Assembly (NCBI RefSeq): GCF_007859715.1 | Contig: NZ_SJPG01000001.1 | Location: forward strand, 558,001-622,000 | Direction: 5' to 3' | DNA length: 64,000 nt | Origin: Rubinisphaera italica | GTDB lineage: Bacteria; Planctomycetota; Planctomycetia; Planctomycetales; Planctomycetaceae | Shown here: positions 41,501 to 44,581 of the stretch, piece by piece | Position numbering within the stretch: the stretch's first letter is position 1 | How the letters are laid out: every line of letters begins with the position of its first letter | Notes under the pieces: generated by a model | What the model was told of the DNA's origin: nothing | The model's input: the letters and a program-made list of their open reading frames with translations, nothing else | Database searches by the model: none | Made by a program: the position numbers and the translations under genes

Positions 41501-43679
41501 TACCGGTTTCCGAGTTGAGGGTGGAGCGGATCAGGATCAGGTCGAGATTACGAGCCTGACCCTCAGCCAGATCGGTGGACATGGAATTGAGTTTCAAAGC
41601 AAGGACGGAAACAACGAAGTCACCGTTGAGGAAGTCAGCATTTCGCGAACCGGACAATCTGGTATTGCTGTGAACGGTGGAGAAAATACTGACAACGTTT
41701 CCCTGAAAACATTGAATATTTCGCAAACCGGCAACGAAGGCATCATCGTGGAATCGGCTGGTGGTATCGATTCGGTATCGCTTCAGGAAGTTACACTTAG
41801 AAAAACCGACACCGTCGGAATCCAGATTAATTCCGGCTCAGGCGATGATGAGATCTCAGCTACTGAGGTGAGTATTGATGAAACCGGATTCGCTGGGTTC
41901 GCCGCCAATGCCGGGAGTGGATCCGATGTCGTGAACATACAAAATATTGACGTTGAGTTTACTGGCAATGAAGGGATTGTTCTTTTCGGTGGCGATGATT
42001 CAGAGACCGACATTTTCGGCCTATCCAAAATCTCAGTTCAGCATGCCGGAACTGACGGAGTAAGGCTTGACGGCGGATCTTGGACAGATACCGCAACTGT
42101 AAATGAGGCGGACGTTCAATTCTCTGGAGATGACGGATTGAATGCACTCAATCTTAATGAAATCGAAGTGCTTTCCAGTCAGTTCTCTCAAAACTCAAGC
42201 CACGGAATTCGGTTGGAACCGATTGGCACGACTGCAACTGTTGGATTTGTGACGACAAACAATAACTCAGGTTCTGGATTTGTCGTCGAGGAAGTTCCGA
42301 CACTCAACTTCAACGATTTGACCCACGTCGGAAATCAGATCTCGGGAGGAGAAATTGGGCATCAACGAGGTGTCGCAGGCATGGATTTAATCGAGACCTG
42401 GAACTATCAGCTGACTTCACCCGACGCGAATGATTTCGTTCGACTCGATTCCTCAACGATTGATCATCATCGAGATTTGCTGGAACAGGATCTGATTAAC
42501 TACTTCGAAGTTTACACATTGAATATGTCGTTTGATGGATTGCGAGATCAAGCGGATGTCTTCCCAACAACCCGAACGTTCTTCAATCTTGATGGTGGTA
42601 ACCCAGATCCGGGAGCACTGGCCGATCCGGATATGTTGCGGATTGACGTTGCCACGAGCACCCCTTTGTTGATTTCGCATAATGCCAGTGGGGACGGAGA
42701 AATGCTGTTCCTGAGTTCTCATCGAACTATTACTTATCAAAGCTGGGGATTCTTGCCACTCACGTACTATCATCCGACGCTCGACACGGATCCCATACCT
42801 CCTACTCTGACAGATGATCCTTTCTCACTGGATATCCAAAATACCAATCCACCAAATGATAACCCGCTCACATTCCTTGAGTTTGAATGGGGACGTCTCA
42901 CTGAAGGTGATGAGTTACTACCGACGTCACAACCAGCCTTGGAGGAAATGCCGTATTATCTCAAGGAATTTACTCCACCTTACGAGCCTCCGCTGAATGA
43001 TGGTTTGGCACGCAAACTGACAGTCGTCGTGGCTGATGAAACCGATGAGTTGGCCCGTAGTTTCCAATTGGATCGCGATTCAGAACGCTGGTCGATCGAC
43101 GAAGAAAAATTCCTTGAGTTCCTGGAGGGATTCGAAAAGGGTGAATATGAACTGTCATTGAAATGGGATGGTCATGAGGAAGAGATGTCAATCACGCTTG
43201 ACCCAGATGCGGAAGAGTTTCTAGATCAAATGCGGGACATTCTTCGTCAGGCCGAAGAGGTTCTTCAGGAAATGTATGAAGAGGCACAATCAAACCCAGA
43301 AGTTGAGCGATCTATTGAAGATGAATCGACCAGTCAATTTAACTTGTTGCCAGAACTTCAAAACTCAGAGTCGGTCGCCTTCACCGCGAGACTCGACTCA
43401 GCTCTTGGATTTGATGTCGCGGAGACATTGAAGCAAGTCATCGGCATCGATTCTTTCAAGGCGATTGATAAACCTCTGGCGACAGAAACTTCGACTACCA
43501 TCGAAGATGTCTCAACGAGATCGGTCAATGAGAATCGAGAGAAATCAACATCTAGCGCCACTCTACTCTCAGCCGACTCGGAATTCTTACGAAGTGGCAG
43601 TGGGCTTGCGGCTTTGGGACAACTCGCCTGGCATCGCAAAAATAAGAAAACAGAGCAGACCTTGCGACGGTACAGCTGA
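14523..43679 (+). CDS. giant LEPR-XLL/DUF4347 repeat protein, 9718 aa
   Basis: A single frame of 29,157 bases encodes a protein near 1 MDa. Basic residues 1-30 lead to FDLLEERTMLAGD (33-45), a variant of the planctomycete LEPR-XLL motif. Residues about 105-255 form DUF4347 (HILSHGESGALQVG, LLLYGCDIASGEWG, ADVAASSDLTG). From about 1230 to 5160 run dozens of units of about 60-65 residues (NVIxNxVxAxI...AxGxVxVxAxxxSxI...G-rich). About 21 units with a HG-x3-GD...YFVI.VD.NTIQLA pattern lie in four blocks (770-1145, 5175-5975, 6480-7025, 7690-7990). Gly/Ser-rich linkers sit near 1657-1715 and 2199-2246. Residues about 8900-9250 look like a right-handed beta-helix. Very few cysteines. Likely an exported surface adhesin or sheath; the neighbouring export genes support this. 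Confidence 0.93.
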   Translation: MFPFKRNAERLAQSRKKDRVKRKKKLEELSIQFDLLEERTMLAGDAGAVALEAMEATDVVSLLAPVQTQDLLADQGGTAASGQVAGGAGNEIPEAAQISELTAKEVVFVDAGVANYEQLLAGILGEGREVDIYLLDQESDGVDQISKLLSGRSDLSAVHILSHGESGALQVGDSLLSAEMLDEREQEIAGWGDSLASGGDLLLYGCDIASGEWGIGFVNDLSLLVGADVAASSDLTGSENLSGDWELEYTTGFVDAGAAFSGANFVGFAGLLDLSQNGDVLTITGSDANDDISVNSIGGALGEFVAGAVAVTGTAGDGIFFGVNEIVIEGAGGNDSIEIDQGIDTNLPGFLGNLGSQIVGIDGSGLEWEFRGGSGNLIINSGRDLTIVRELTSQGNIDVFGADIHFEDNTLVSTESLISGVHTADSGFLRVTGDAIQVDSGVQILARGGNGFNAGDISLIAQATELRTITAPLIGSFASITAEVTIADAVIEGRDIRIEATADDRSPSAEPTPYLQEYIGNVATLLETIPGLVPDLFPGVDASVNIRGSEALVSLNNAQIVSSGTVDIHSTSKADASVTAAATNARPKFVSRTGQTKNYLTKGAIAAGVGRATADAETLLEGTTSIVAMGSVLVTSDAGTTAIVNATATPAAGKSKVRGNRNGVKQTSKAKSTEISSAFAVANTELDSDAFVGQDVVITSGGSVNVRAIGKAVTTPIAAATTYADGKVGTTFAFGYDVSDVDSVVAGTINAVGVADPLQFDPSSAVDVANDTITLPNHGMKTGDTVKYDPGLMGTNIGGLFGGETYTVLVVDANTIQIAPAAHIDLDNSQVVPGSQHSFNTLDVLEFDPASGTNVDFTTNRFTLPGHGFQNGDILIYSADGNETIGGLENGDEYVVVRADANSFELKEIFSDEFLFDLTPGNVDLVNDTITVVDHGLTNGELITYHANGNEEIGGLDDGDDYEVIVVDADNIQLRGVFDDLTDPAIDLTLPISGNPISGEHTLGDRPVDLVAPASLTGTHGFIFEAPAATFEAATAVDNGQNTITVANHGLATGDLVIYQTDPTKTQTFVVERTPDELNPGLTSDTFEVDDPGIGGLDGGTEYYVVVVDANTIRLAESFADALGADPTNLTGIGSGTEHSFNNGLSTGIGVTADLHATNKVTSGATFRAKPKVRAVNSNSSTTAQPQGSSQQNTSPFNTKTQSPKTKNTLFQFSASIGANVFDHDVSATLTGTADLNSENDVDVIATTTQFVQMRVTSSVAEPNNGSPFLAFSGALGIGVHGNDVTATVGSGAEIDAADTTTIRADLDYPFLNDPGEVFNPASIFDNGIGGLVSGFFNKINFSGKIFNTWVTSRVKNTKGTAALSGQLVVVDYSGDVSAIVESGANINQDKDAKYATGDRDVLLDAVTSMNLISTAGNFSLKTNQRGVTNAIRKRNKYGIYDPIGNRSGKIGLGGAGIVTTLDTATVAKIESGAKVDGGDVTVSAEEDILNFTLAQSAGKSTGQFGFSGSIALLAHDSRTQAIVESGTIINADNLYVTADNSTLHITLAGGVQLGEAIAVGASVAINVMERDTQAYLGTSEADPPGMAGTLVNVGNDLLIEAEASGSLYSFSLAGAIVDTGEENGSDTSDSEDPTANAQQQQAANTATNSQGSSTATTGAGSGSGSGSGSGAGAVSGAGSGSGGGTGTGTGTGTGTGSGSGAGSGSAAPADTPSKTGVAIAASASANLIIDQTQAFINDRGTLTVGDVSVNARNRSGLISATGGAAIAKSKQSNSPTKSSDTQVAIGAAFSFNQLELETEAFITGATLNTNRTTGDDDAEVTVTANNDGFMFAFSAGLAVARGDAGKDDKSNSFGIAGSASVNRIVNEAEVWLDSVNITATGDILLNAEDTSQIVAIGGAGAYGGRVGVGGAIGYSEIDTLVSAKILGDLDRSQINAAGDVVVLADADTAIQAITVSAAATKGDVGAAGTISTNLIRNVVEATLENTTLIQSGGDLRVEAIDDSNIQSIAGAIGLGGEQAALGGSVGLNIVLNEISATISNSNITGTGAIEVNARSTESAPPLAFFDDLNTFDGKILTASLAGAFTDGGTAVAGSASINVITNEIDAVIEDSVIDVTGDVVVTAADEATIRSLTGGVGINKDGNAVGIAIGANFIVDEIDAGILRSQVNSEGSVTVEAESTATITTTSVGLGIGVDTGGSSSGSGAGSTGGASGTGTGAGSGAGSGAGSAAGPSSSNPTQLASGSGMTGLFGPAAGQLTTSAAQTQGDQQGSFSFAGTGSASGNIIVTSTAATIEGSVVTADGAINVTADNSSLIGVGAGSLAIAGATGGTSGNKAAAVGASLSANVITSTISATVVDSDLTAGTDIGIDADSNSQITAVTLAGAGALAASESQSGTAGSGAGALSVNVIVNNVDAAVLGASTLISNGGNLLVDADDSSHVINAAGAGSFAGGLGTAGSRGIAIGAAGSVSVISNDITATIDIDAGEMIDIDGDVFVNAVSTADISGATVGIAGTMAGGFGDGTQGSGAGSATGNAIANTIEASIKNAEITAGGIVSVIATDDSQIAAGAGGVAIGASGGGGSGSGGSVGASIAVNVITNSTSALIEDSDIATGSGVIVGADSDADIIAATLAFGGSLNGGAGDGTSFTGGGTVSINVINNDLDAVIRGTEITTTGGNVAVDAVDSSQVVSAAGAGTIAASGGTGAAKSIAIGGAAAINVIVNSTTANIDNSDLDVTGNVTLNAMADGDISGATVGYASAVSGGVGDATSFALAGSATVNNIANEVVASITNSSVEATGLVELNATNAGFIGAGAGGVALGLAGGGGASNAVAVGGSLALNTIVNSTAAFIDDAEVTAGAGVSLLADGESEIVSATLAFSQALSGGIGDATTFTGAGTISANVITSDVLAEIRNGSQVTTAGDLLLDVNDQSSIIAVSGAGTNSAAIGLGTSKAISIGGALGFNLINNSTTARITDSLGFADGDVRLSAVGDAEIGAATIGYAGSLSGALGDATSVSLAGSATTNVVNNRIEAATLNSTIESGQSVVLEALDTSFIAGAAGGVALAIGAGLGATQGVAIGGSLATNVIDNEVLATVSQTQLTAEGDIVLTAVSEAEIIGTTVATSGALTAGVGTSTAVTLAGTASVNVISNEVAATIRDNSDVATTSGDVSLTARNEASILANSGSASLAVAAGIGNANAVALGGAMAINVIEGDTLAIIEDSTIRADIGGVDLAATSDAEIISNAVGITGAGTAAGGAGIGVAVAGSVASNVITNRVEASINSSSITAGGSLGLHAEDHSVIYAFGGGVSGAIGGGAATSGAGAAGASVATNIVVNTVEASIDNSIIEANGVSVTANSEAEISGGTIGFAAAGGFSGVAGVSVAAAGAVVVAVVDNTVTASIENESSVISGDDVIVTAADSSRIISAAGGAAVSAAVGGGGVGVAVQAGASLATSVINNTVEATISESEVDSTGNVQVVANSEGEVITSAVGFAAGVSVGTVAVTVSLAGSVAVAGINNRTRAGVRDAEITADGDLIVEAEDRSDIRSFGGAASVAGAAGVTGAGVGVAFGASFAVNEVGNEVSAYVTDSTVDAGDVQIHATATSQIVGGAVAGSVSIAGSAIAGVSVAGVGTSVINVITNDVSAEISNSEITDSTGVSLLAQDDSSVIAATGAAAVGAAGGATVGVTVQGGAAMAFNVITNNVSASIDNSTVNSSGDIEVLADSQSDVIVTSVGFAGGGSGGGVGGVNVSAAGSGSSNTIVNSVSATIANGSIINNVGATRVAAADRSRITALAGGVTASGSGGGVGGVDVGVAGSIAANVVTNSVSATIDDSAVNSGSVSLEAISAGDVIVATVGFAGNGNGGGVGGVALAAAGSGSINVITNDVTASIGDAKEVTTTVGDVEVVAADTSSIIATAGVGAVTGAGGGVGSVTGQAGASFAFNIIVNNVTATIDGGSVDSAGNVLISADADGQVISNTIAVTGGGGGGAIGGVQVALAGSVSFSGINQSVDAGIINDADVTADGSVLVTAEEGSDIITTAGGAVGGGAGGAIGGVVIGATSAFAINQIDSQVNAVIDNSEVAAADVGLLAESASNITVATAAAAGGGSGGAIVGVNVAGAGSGSVNVIAGGVTAEIRNGSQITTTSGDLNVEAADRANVIAAAGVATFNGGGGGVGGVNVQGGASLVVNGIDRVVTARVTDSNLLIARDTNLEAISEAVLIGSAIGFAGGGSGGGVGGVNVSAAGSGAGNGISQSVTAEIINSDLQAGGGVTVSAENDAFIFAGGGSATGSGSGGAIGGVDIGVAGSIAVNVITSDVRSTIDNSDVTAANIEVDAGAEAEIVAATVGFAANGNGGAIGGVAIALAGAGSVNTITNSVTAEVINGSDLTTTSGDVSVLADNQSQIRVGAGGIAITGAGGAVGSVTVQAGASYAINTVTDSVSATIDNSLINASQDVILSATSDNAIIGAATGFAAGGGGGAIGGINVAGAGSTVVNVINNTVVAEVNNSDLQVGRDIKVNALDQSSIDAFGGTLSIAGTGGIVVGVSAALGAVVTLNVVDNSVAAIVSDSCLDAGNDISLTATADSELNAVASANSVAVGVAIGSVALAGAGSAASNTINNDVTAEIRGVDTDTINAAGVVDLTAADQSNVNAVGGSAAVGIAVVGLAGGASAAVNTVTNDISATIAGVNLTADQGVVVNAVGDSELTAASVGAAISSGLGVAGAFGINTLINTVEASISDSATIGSGGNVEVVADEQSRLISTTGGATGALGTGVGAASSINNTVLTTRAFIDDAVVTAGQHVDVRANSETELVGAAVGGAIAAGFAVSGSFVEQSTTNVTEAFLGGGAVVTAEGNVVVVADDNIQFNSTAGAFSAAGVAGFGLSEALVITNNTTRAAIADGVTTTGLGLQGESLVPGENGALGAIRGVAVIANSDENVISIAVGGVAAGGIAGAGSATVTTLNETTEAIVGDNVNLNVGTLGLADSRQSVTIAAADRSRLLTQAVGASAALVGVGAGVDTAVLIKTTQASIGQDSLVEAANDIIVSADSLEELTSVSASVALGAGASLGAATSSYTIDNTTEALIDQRARVEAQDSVHVTADNISDFDLLAGNANASLGVNAGATAALTTVLKETNAWISENAVVTGLGLGDGVLAKTGEFGAEQIVTNVGSPGVVKDFTSSVVDPGADTITLSDHGFQQGDEVVFSSSSGVIPGLTIGGQYFVIPVDSDTFKLANSEVDAENGIAIDLGSADPVGTINRFASDPDPASNDFSVVNPITLANINSASDTFTLPRHQLVTGDRVFLGNLGAAVTGVENNTQYFVIAKDENTIQLALTEVDAVSGTAIDIELSGIAGRLERVLPSANEVNFRADDILAGSDELQVDDHGLITGQEIVLRGDGLLLAGRDANGAPELANGQRLFVIVTSDDTIKLAKTAADASAGIAIDLELNSATIREATVLTSSAGKIDPTANTLTFTNHGLTSGQEIQLTGAEELGVPADAIFFVNVVDADTIQLRETPAGSIVDLDSNPLLLDFSGGAIATDLRAIDASADTFNVAGHGLVDGTEVVFRSSDLTLGGLDSGQTYFVVNSTADQFQLAETVDGQSLDLRINELTLLVIGTPQNFNAVSIDENTDRIQLTGHGLTDGTAVSLNGVNSTMSGLVDGQTYFVINATANSLQLSETLGGAAVDLGESVPIFTLQPFAEVVDQVVDIPFTGIGANGNPDSVLEISNHGFATGDQVVLQNSGDSIEGLIEGERYFVIVIDADHLQLTPASEETIAISGADIDGDTETITLLGNMLNNGDEFFALGIAEDLGELEPGGRYLVANKNGDSFQLRDATSNQLIDLLETDFTGTVARLVPISATAPIAIPVSASGQSGTLVRSGQAEPLAVEFIFDSLNGNTISITDHGLITGDKIRLSSNGAELVGLDADQDYFVIKINNNRLQLAESLADAYNNQETTLTPDEIETSFRLASLSVDADLPDLANVDVNLTGGGQVSLTDLFQQSTVDAETQVVRGVVVTAFNADQIESLSISGGAAPVGTRIAGTITVQDTTALAEIHDGAMINQSAETPGADQEVLVAAAQQFENLGVATVGNVTASVGGAPAADMNIVSMTTEAIIGAADVFANDDVSVVANSRQEILSVAASAGAAIGVQVTGSASGITIDNQTSALISSGSTVFANGDVLVAATDLSETKQIAGAAGLAVGGGANGSTGMVQITKQTTAEIADQANVVGLGNSGDKIVVSDGSGGTDNVNGVVVTADSAEDVFMVTVAGSGGLVAGLAGSMNLMVIDSDTFAVIGEQAQINQNNTGATADQAVVVHANNELNPQAIVGSLGVGLGAGVAGAIDLGFLRNDTTALIGRDARVTARDDISVTAESNQVVRTTTVSASAAGGAALAGSLSVYNIGGNLNDSYTVDSDTDGSLGAGDSVLSAFEGQDVLGAIDASFTTFLSDSGPFSLLSLLDSNVSGTEFQLSNVNAGENTIDLGGTSFDPLMVDSAADTILLGAGHGLSDGDEFIYRADENGAISGLTDGATYFVITVGADRIQLSETNGGAAIDLEISAQLTQTSSSAVELESDQFDENTDTITAPTHGLRTGDRVTINNAERIFGDHLADSELFVIAIDENRFQFAKTLADANNGVAINLVNTSSAGQLSPADGPIAFQTNGIDEGAGTIDVPAHGFETGDQVRLTDLDGLFSNLSDGQTFFVIAVDANTIQLATTLTDALNGVSLPLTLLAPMSVEGANVDGQVNVDLVSPTATATLSPLSQDVEFSPADVSGSIITVPGHGYNTGDDLKFTEESNLFSGLENGQRYFVIVVDANSIQLAASAAEASSGDAISIGGTATVVVTEANNVVEFELPSNSVNSTSETITVANHGFATGDEVTLNSFAANLTGLEAARDYSVIVLDANTLQLAETLEAAVNGNALDLMPRASSSHHLVGHDFVTGEAVVYQQDNDPLAGLEVGTTYYVIVDSENPQQIQLAESEANALAGIAIDFDSATASATGHRLDSVSTGLVSQTTDILSSLRDNLQMTEVVNSGSGTSGTSAIVQSNSMLVAGGDLSVHANNDIAFEQVAGGVSAAVGAAFGVGIGIVNLDHTVRAEVLSGSTLSAGTSGIISVTAFSSQELDTTAFAGQAATGIALGGAVAVVNEDNDVTAAIRSDSQVQQADSVDITSQSTTQIDAEIVQVSVGTVAAGASITDLNSAGDVNAILGNRVEVGQAGTVNNVTVQAKDQRDLTGNVIGVSVGFASGTLGVADLDVSGNTVARLGRGAQIDATNQTTIAAESEVNVDAKARGGAVAAGVALGGMNAIANVSGITEAFIDDNAVITTGALTVSSKVDQESDAETLAAAGGFIGAGQVNLAKTNAHREVSARVNSGVTIDTQGDVQVLADSTGDADARSVGFVVGSAALGISEARSSFSPIVSATITSADVTSGGGITVQSVHMPTSRVFAKADASGGGLLTGNGAIAHANAAAELVASINGESVLTAGAGVSIGTASENEAFAEADALTIGVLAGDNISGAGGSDAKAIVAGSSLAEFGDDVMLTTAQSLRVEAVATEQATSDTDAASVSLLRVDGQNGDYDQSEAIATPSLSAMIGENATVNVTGFVQVLANGSVDADSRAEGTSIGGIDIGRVDAVTTFQPDIDATVGENAVINAGGSVNIDAILNQPIVQTDGSFDGQTNVDGNNDTITFSEPHRLSSDVTVSYDNGGNPSIDGLESVTGTVFVDEGTLSGTNQFTPKTDDPNFTPTFFVQAFETNGTPIVYRDDDGKPIIYTDANGDPILDDNGDEIEQNIGTVLDADGNWELSSRQFDEGKTIQLRFFEEASVDDGNGGFETKLIERFVDETVVTPERVEVTIESNLPRQYKAIRIQTGQDAGGNPLFDPNSIQIGAAFTAEGVDTSNNLIRFEETHLLESGNELIYSAGLGTGITGLVEGQTYFVEVIDATTIQLTETEGGPVVDLQSKGVGRQTLYFDLEPATSPGTQQLIGLTGAAGLLNAPSGDGVATAVATGSSGSLLFGSNNTEATAEADAGVSTHINTGATITAGGNVEIQSLSTFGTSAVANNNVVGSLVGIGGAEATTDANGQTETRIAEDVLIAAGSDVLVFAGMDQTTKLFSLAEASATFFTGTGADSQSNVDFETDVFVGQGSEITGEVVEIISQSDMGAELESESEASALGATARTDSRFSLGTSNDRANTRTEVNGKIVASQVVIDAGGGGRDRDRDLERDGVGGVIDVDVIADSDAKSVGGNTESDADTLLFHTTDVRIGETADITGYQAVMLDASMDRVKTKANADSKTRGVGNAEADAKNEQRTDTEVFADPGALITTQKLDVNTIANFNDVERDTRAEASIATITISFCIPFVGCIDEEVPLGRASQERDLFTDNDRSIFFDSDVILASSPEVVLNADGSVRYSNGITTTPPVNPGDPIVVTYDPTASAGEINFRTMHDSDKVHQESRIIGTESTIFLSRVDGRVRVINNSDSDIEIRDIDLLAGATIPTMDIFVDQIDEAGNQAFNFEIAGATTQSIVEIQNLSGSDVILNGEINNPLGLTTIFNEEGDITTTGAGVMRSQAVNLEAVVGSVGTTNDRVEIELVESNGLGHELNAIAGTDLFLDVTGILRDPNMNVFTVNVQSISAGNNADLLFREAVRETPVGSLPGALSVDAPIERGQSGSEFRNGRFEFNAFFRPDTGAQAGPEFTTDGRDPLAIDATYSIGLVEAVGDITLTGINPADSATNDVTIVGNTDLLGNGKIDAVTNSDIILTEVNDAMSVFDVQSFFGNVQLEVPDTVGSTEQFQLLDNGQILTPNGEIKILAGDGVELAVTSEMTASGAIIIRGDHNDQDNDLGATMRIRGTITANNVLVTTRGDNDILILEDLTGGSDTPFVFRTNGGDDTVDGNRIVGGETFTFNTGSGQDDLSLVSVEITNTSGDGLKIDTGSDADTASLEEIAIADTAGVGVSISTGAGDSFVEILNSTIEDTIDTGFRVEGGADQDQVEITSLTLSQIGGHGIEFQSKDGNNEVTVEEVSISRTGQSGIAVNGGENTDNVSLKTLNISQTGNEGIIVESAGGIDSVSLQEVTLRKTDTVGIQINSGSGDDEISATEVSIDETGFAGFAANAGSGSDVVNIQNIDVEFTGNEGIVLFGGDDSETDIFGLSKISVQHAGTDGVRLDGGSWTDTATVNEADVQFSGDDGLNALNLNEIEVLSSQFSQNSSHGIRLEPIGTTATVGFVTTNNNSGSGFVVEEVPTLNFNDLTHVGNQISGGEIGHQRGVAGMDLIETWNYQLTSPDANDFVRLDSSTIDHHRDLLEQDLINYFEVYTLNMSFDGLRDQADVFPTTRTFFNLDGGNPDPGALADPDMLRIDVATSTPLLISHNASGDGEMLFLSSHRTITYQSWGFLPLTYYHPTLDTDPIPPTLTDDPFSLDIQNTNPPNDNPLTFLEFEWGRLTEGDELLPTSQPALEEMPYYLKEFTPPYEPPLNDGLARKLTVVVADETDELARSFQLDRDSERWSIDEEKFLEFLEGFEKGEYELSLKWDGHEEEMSITLDPDAEEFLDQMRDILRQAEEVLQEMYEEAQSNPEVERSIEDESTSQFNLLPELQNSESVAFTARLDSALGFDVAETLKQVIGIDSFKAIDKPLATETSTTIEDVSTRSVNENREKSTSSATLLSADSEFLRSGSGLAALGQLAWHRKNKKTEQTLRRYS
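19491..19667 (+). repeat. Gly/Ser/Thr low-complexity linker inside giant gene
   Basis: The DNA encodes alternating GSGSGS, GTGTGT and GAGSGS stretches, about residues 1657-1715 of the giant protein. A second, shorter one lies at about 21117-21260. They separate blocks of the beta-rich repeats and are probably flexible. Confidence 0.8.
41220..42270 (+). repeat. beta-helix-like repeats near C-terminus of giant protein
   Basis: Roughly ten units of about 30 residues carry the pattern I-x-x-T-G-x-x-G-I-x-V-x-x-G-x-x-x-D-x-V-S-L-x-x-V (for example ISRTGQSGIAVNGGENTDNV). This spacing fits a right-handed parallel beta-helix. It differs from the main NVIxN repeats and may form the distal part of the protein. 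Confidence 0.6.
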
Positions 43680-43719
43680 TTGATGGTTCGATAAACTTTT
43701 CAGGACAGAACAATGGGCA

Positions 43720-44277
43720 TCAATGAAACAATGCGGCTCCGCCAATCATCGCGGCAGTTTGATACGTCGCCCCTTTCCAGCTCCACGGTAATCGCTTGCG
43801 GACTGGACCAACCGGACTTCCGGGGCGTGCATATCCTAACGTCGTTTTCATCTCTTGAGGATGATCGATTCCCATCTGATAAGGAAGGGTGAACGCATCG
43901 ACACAAAACCGCATTCCCGATACAAGTGGCTGCAAAGCCGGTCCATTAGCCCAGCCGTAGCGTTCTAGACTCACGTCTTCAAAGTAGAGTGGACGATGGC
44001 GTAATCGCGAGGCTTTCCATTCATAGCAGGTGCAAAAAATCTCACGAGGGCATTCGATTCGCTGCTCGATATAAACTTCGTAACGATCCTCAGGAACAGC
44101 CAGATTTCTACTCGATGTATCCAGCGATATTCCCGACAATGGCTTGGTTAAATCTAACTTGAGATCTAGCCGATTTATTGGCTCATCGGATCGTGCAATA
44201 TTGCTAACAAGAGCGATTGCCCCGAAAATAATGTATCGATAAGTAGTGGATACGTTTGAACGGTTCGCTGTAGCCAT
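43720..44277 (-). CDS. conserved planctomycete secreted protein
   Basis: From ATG 44277, with GAGGGA six bases upstream, the protein has 185 residues; ATG 44295 is possible but has no ribosome site. A signal peptide is likely (YRYIIFGAIALVSNIARS). The mature part includes CTCYEWKASRLRHRPLYFEDVSLERYG, LQPLVSGMRF, LPYQMGIDHP and TLGYARPGSPV, a pattern I recall from unnamed secreted proteins in planctomycetes that lie beside outer-membrane channel genes. It converges on the giant gene, whose stop is 41 bases away, and diverges from the TolC-like gene. Probable envelope role; no function known. Confidence 0.75.
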   Translation of the reverse strand: MATANRSNVSTTYRYIIFGAIALVSNIARSDEPINRLDLKLDLTKPLSGISLDTSSRNLAVPEDRYEVYIEQRIECPREIFCTCYEWKASRLRHRPLYFEDVSLERYGWANGPALQPLVSGMRFCVDAFTLPYQMGIDHPQEMKTTLGYARPGSPVGPVRKRLPWSWKGATYQTAAMIGGAALFH

Positions 44278-44581
44278 GATATCCCTCAATCCCATAAAAT
44301 GAAACTCATTATTTTTGGATCGACTTAGAGCAATTCAGGCCTCAAATAAATTCTGTATTTGATTGTTGTTAGCATAGTTCGGTTTAGGCAAAATAAACCG
44401 ATTAAATCCATTACGACAGTCGTGCAAATTGTATTCACGATTTTTCCGCATCTGCTGAAAATGTGAGTTAGATGGAATATCGTTAGCGAAGGTATGGTTC
44501 TGAATTTCGATAAACAGATTACAGCAGTTTACGGAACTGTTGTCGGTACGCATGAAAGCGGTCTGTTTACTCGAGGGAACG

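Noticed and set aside
14542..43191. Many open frames of 60-300 codons on both strands within the giant gene, some long and Ala/Pro/Thr-rich on the minus strand
   Set aside because: They are reverse or shifted readings of the Gly/Ala/Val/Ser repeats and have repeat-derived composition without domains.
14523..43679. CRISPR-like regular repeats
   Set aside because: The repeats are in frame, diverged and protein-coding, with no constant repeat and variable spacer structure.
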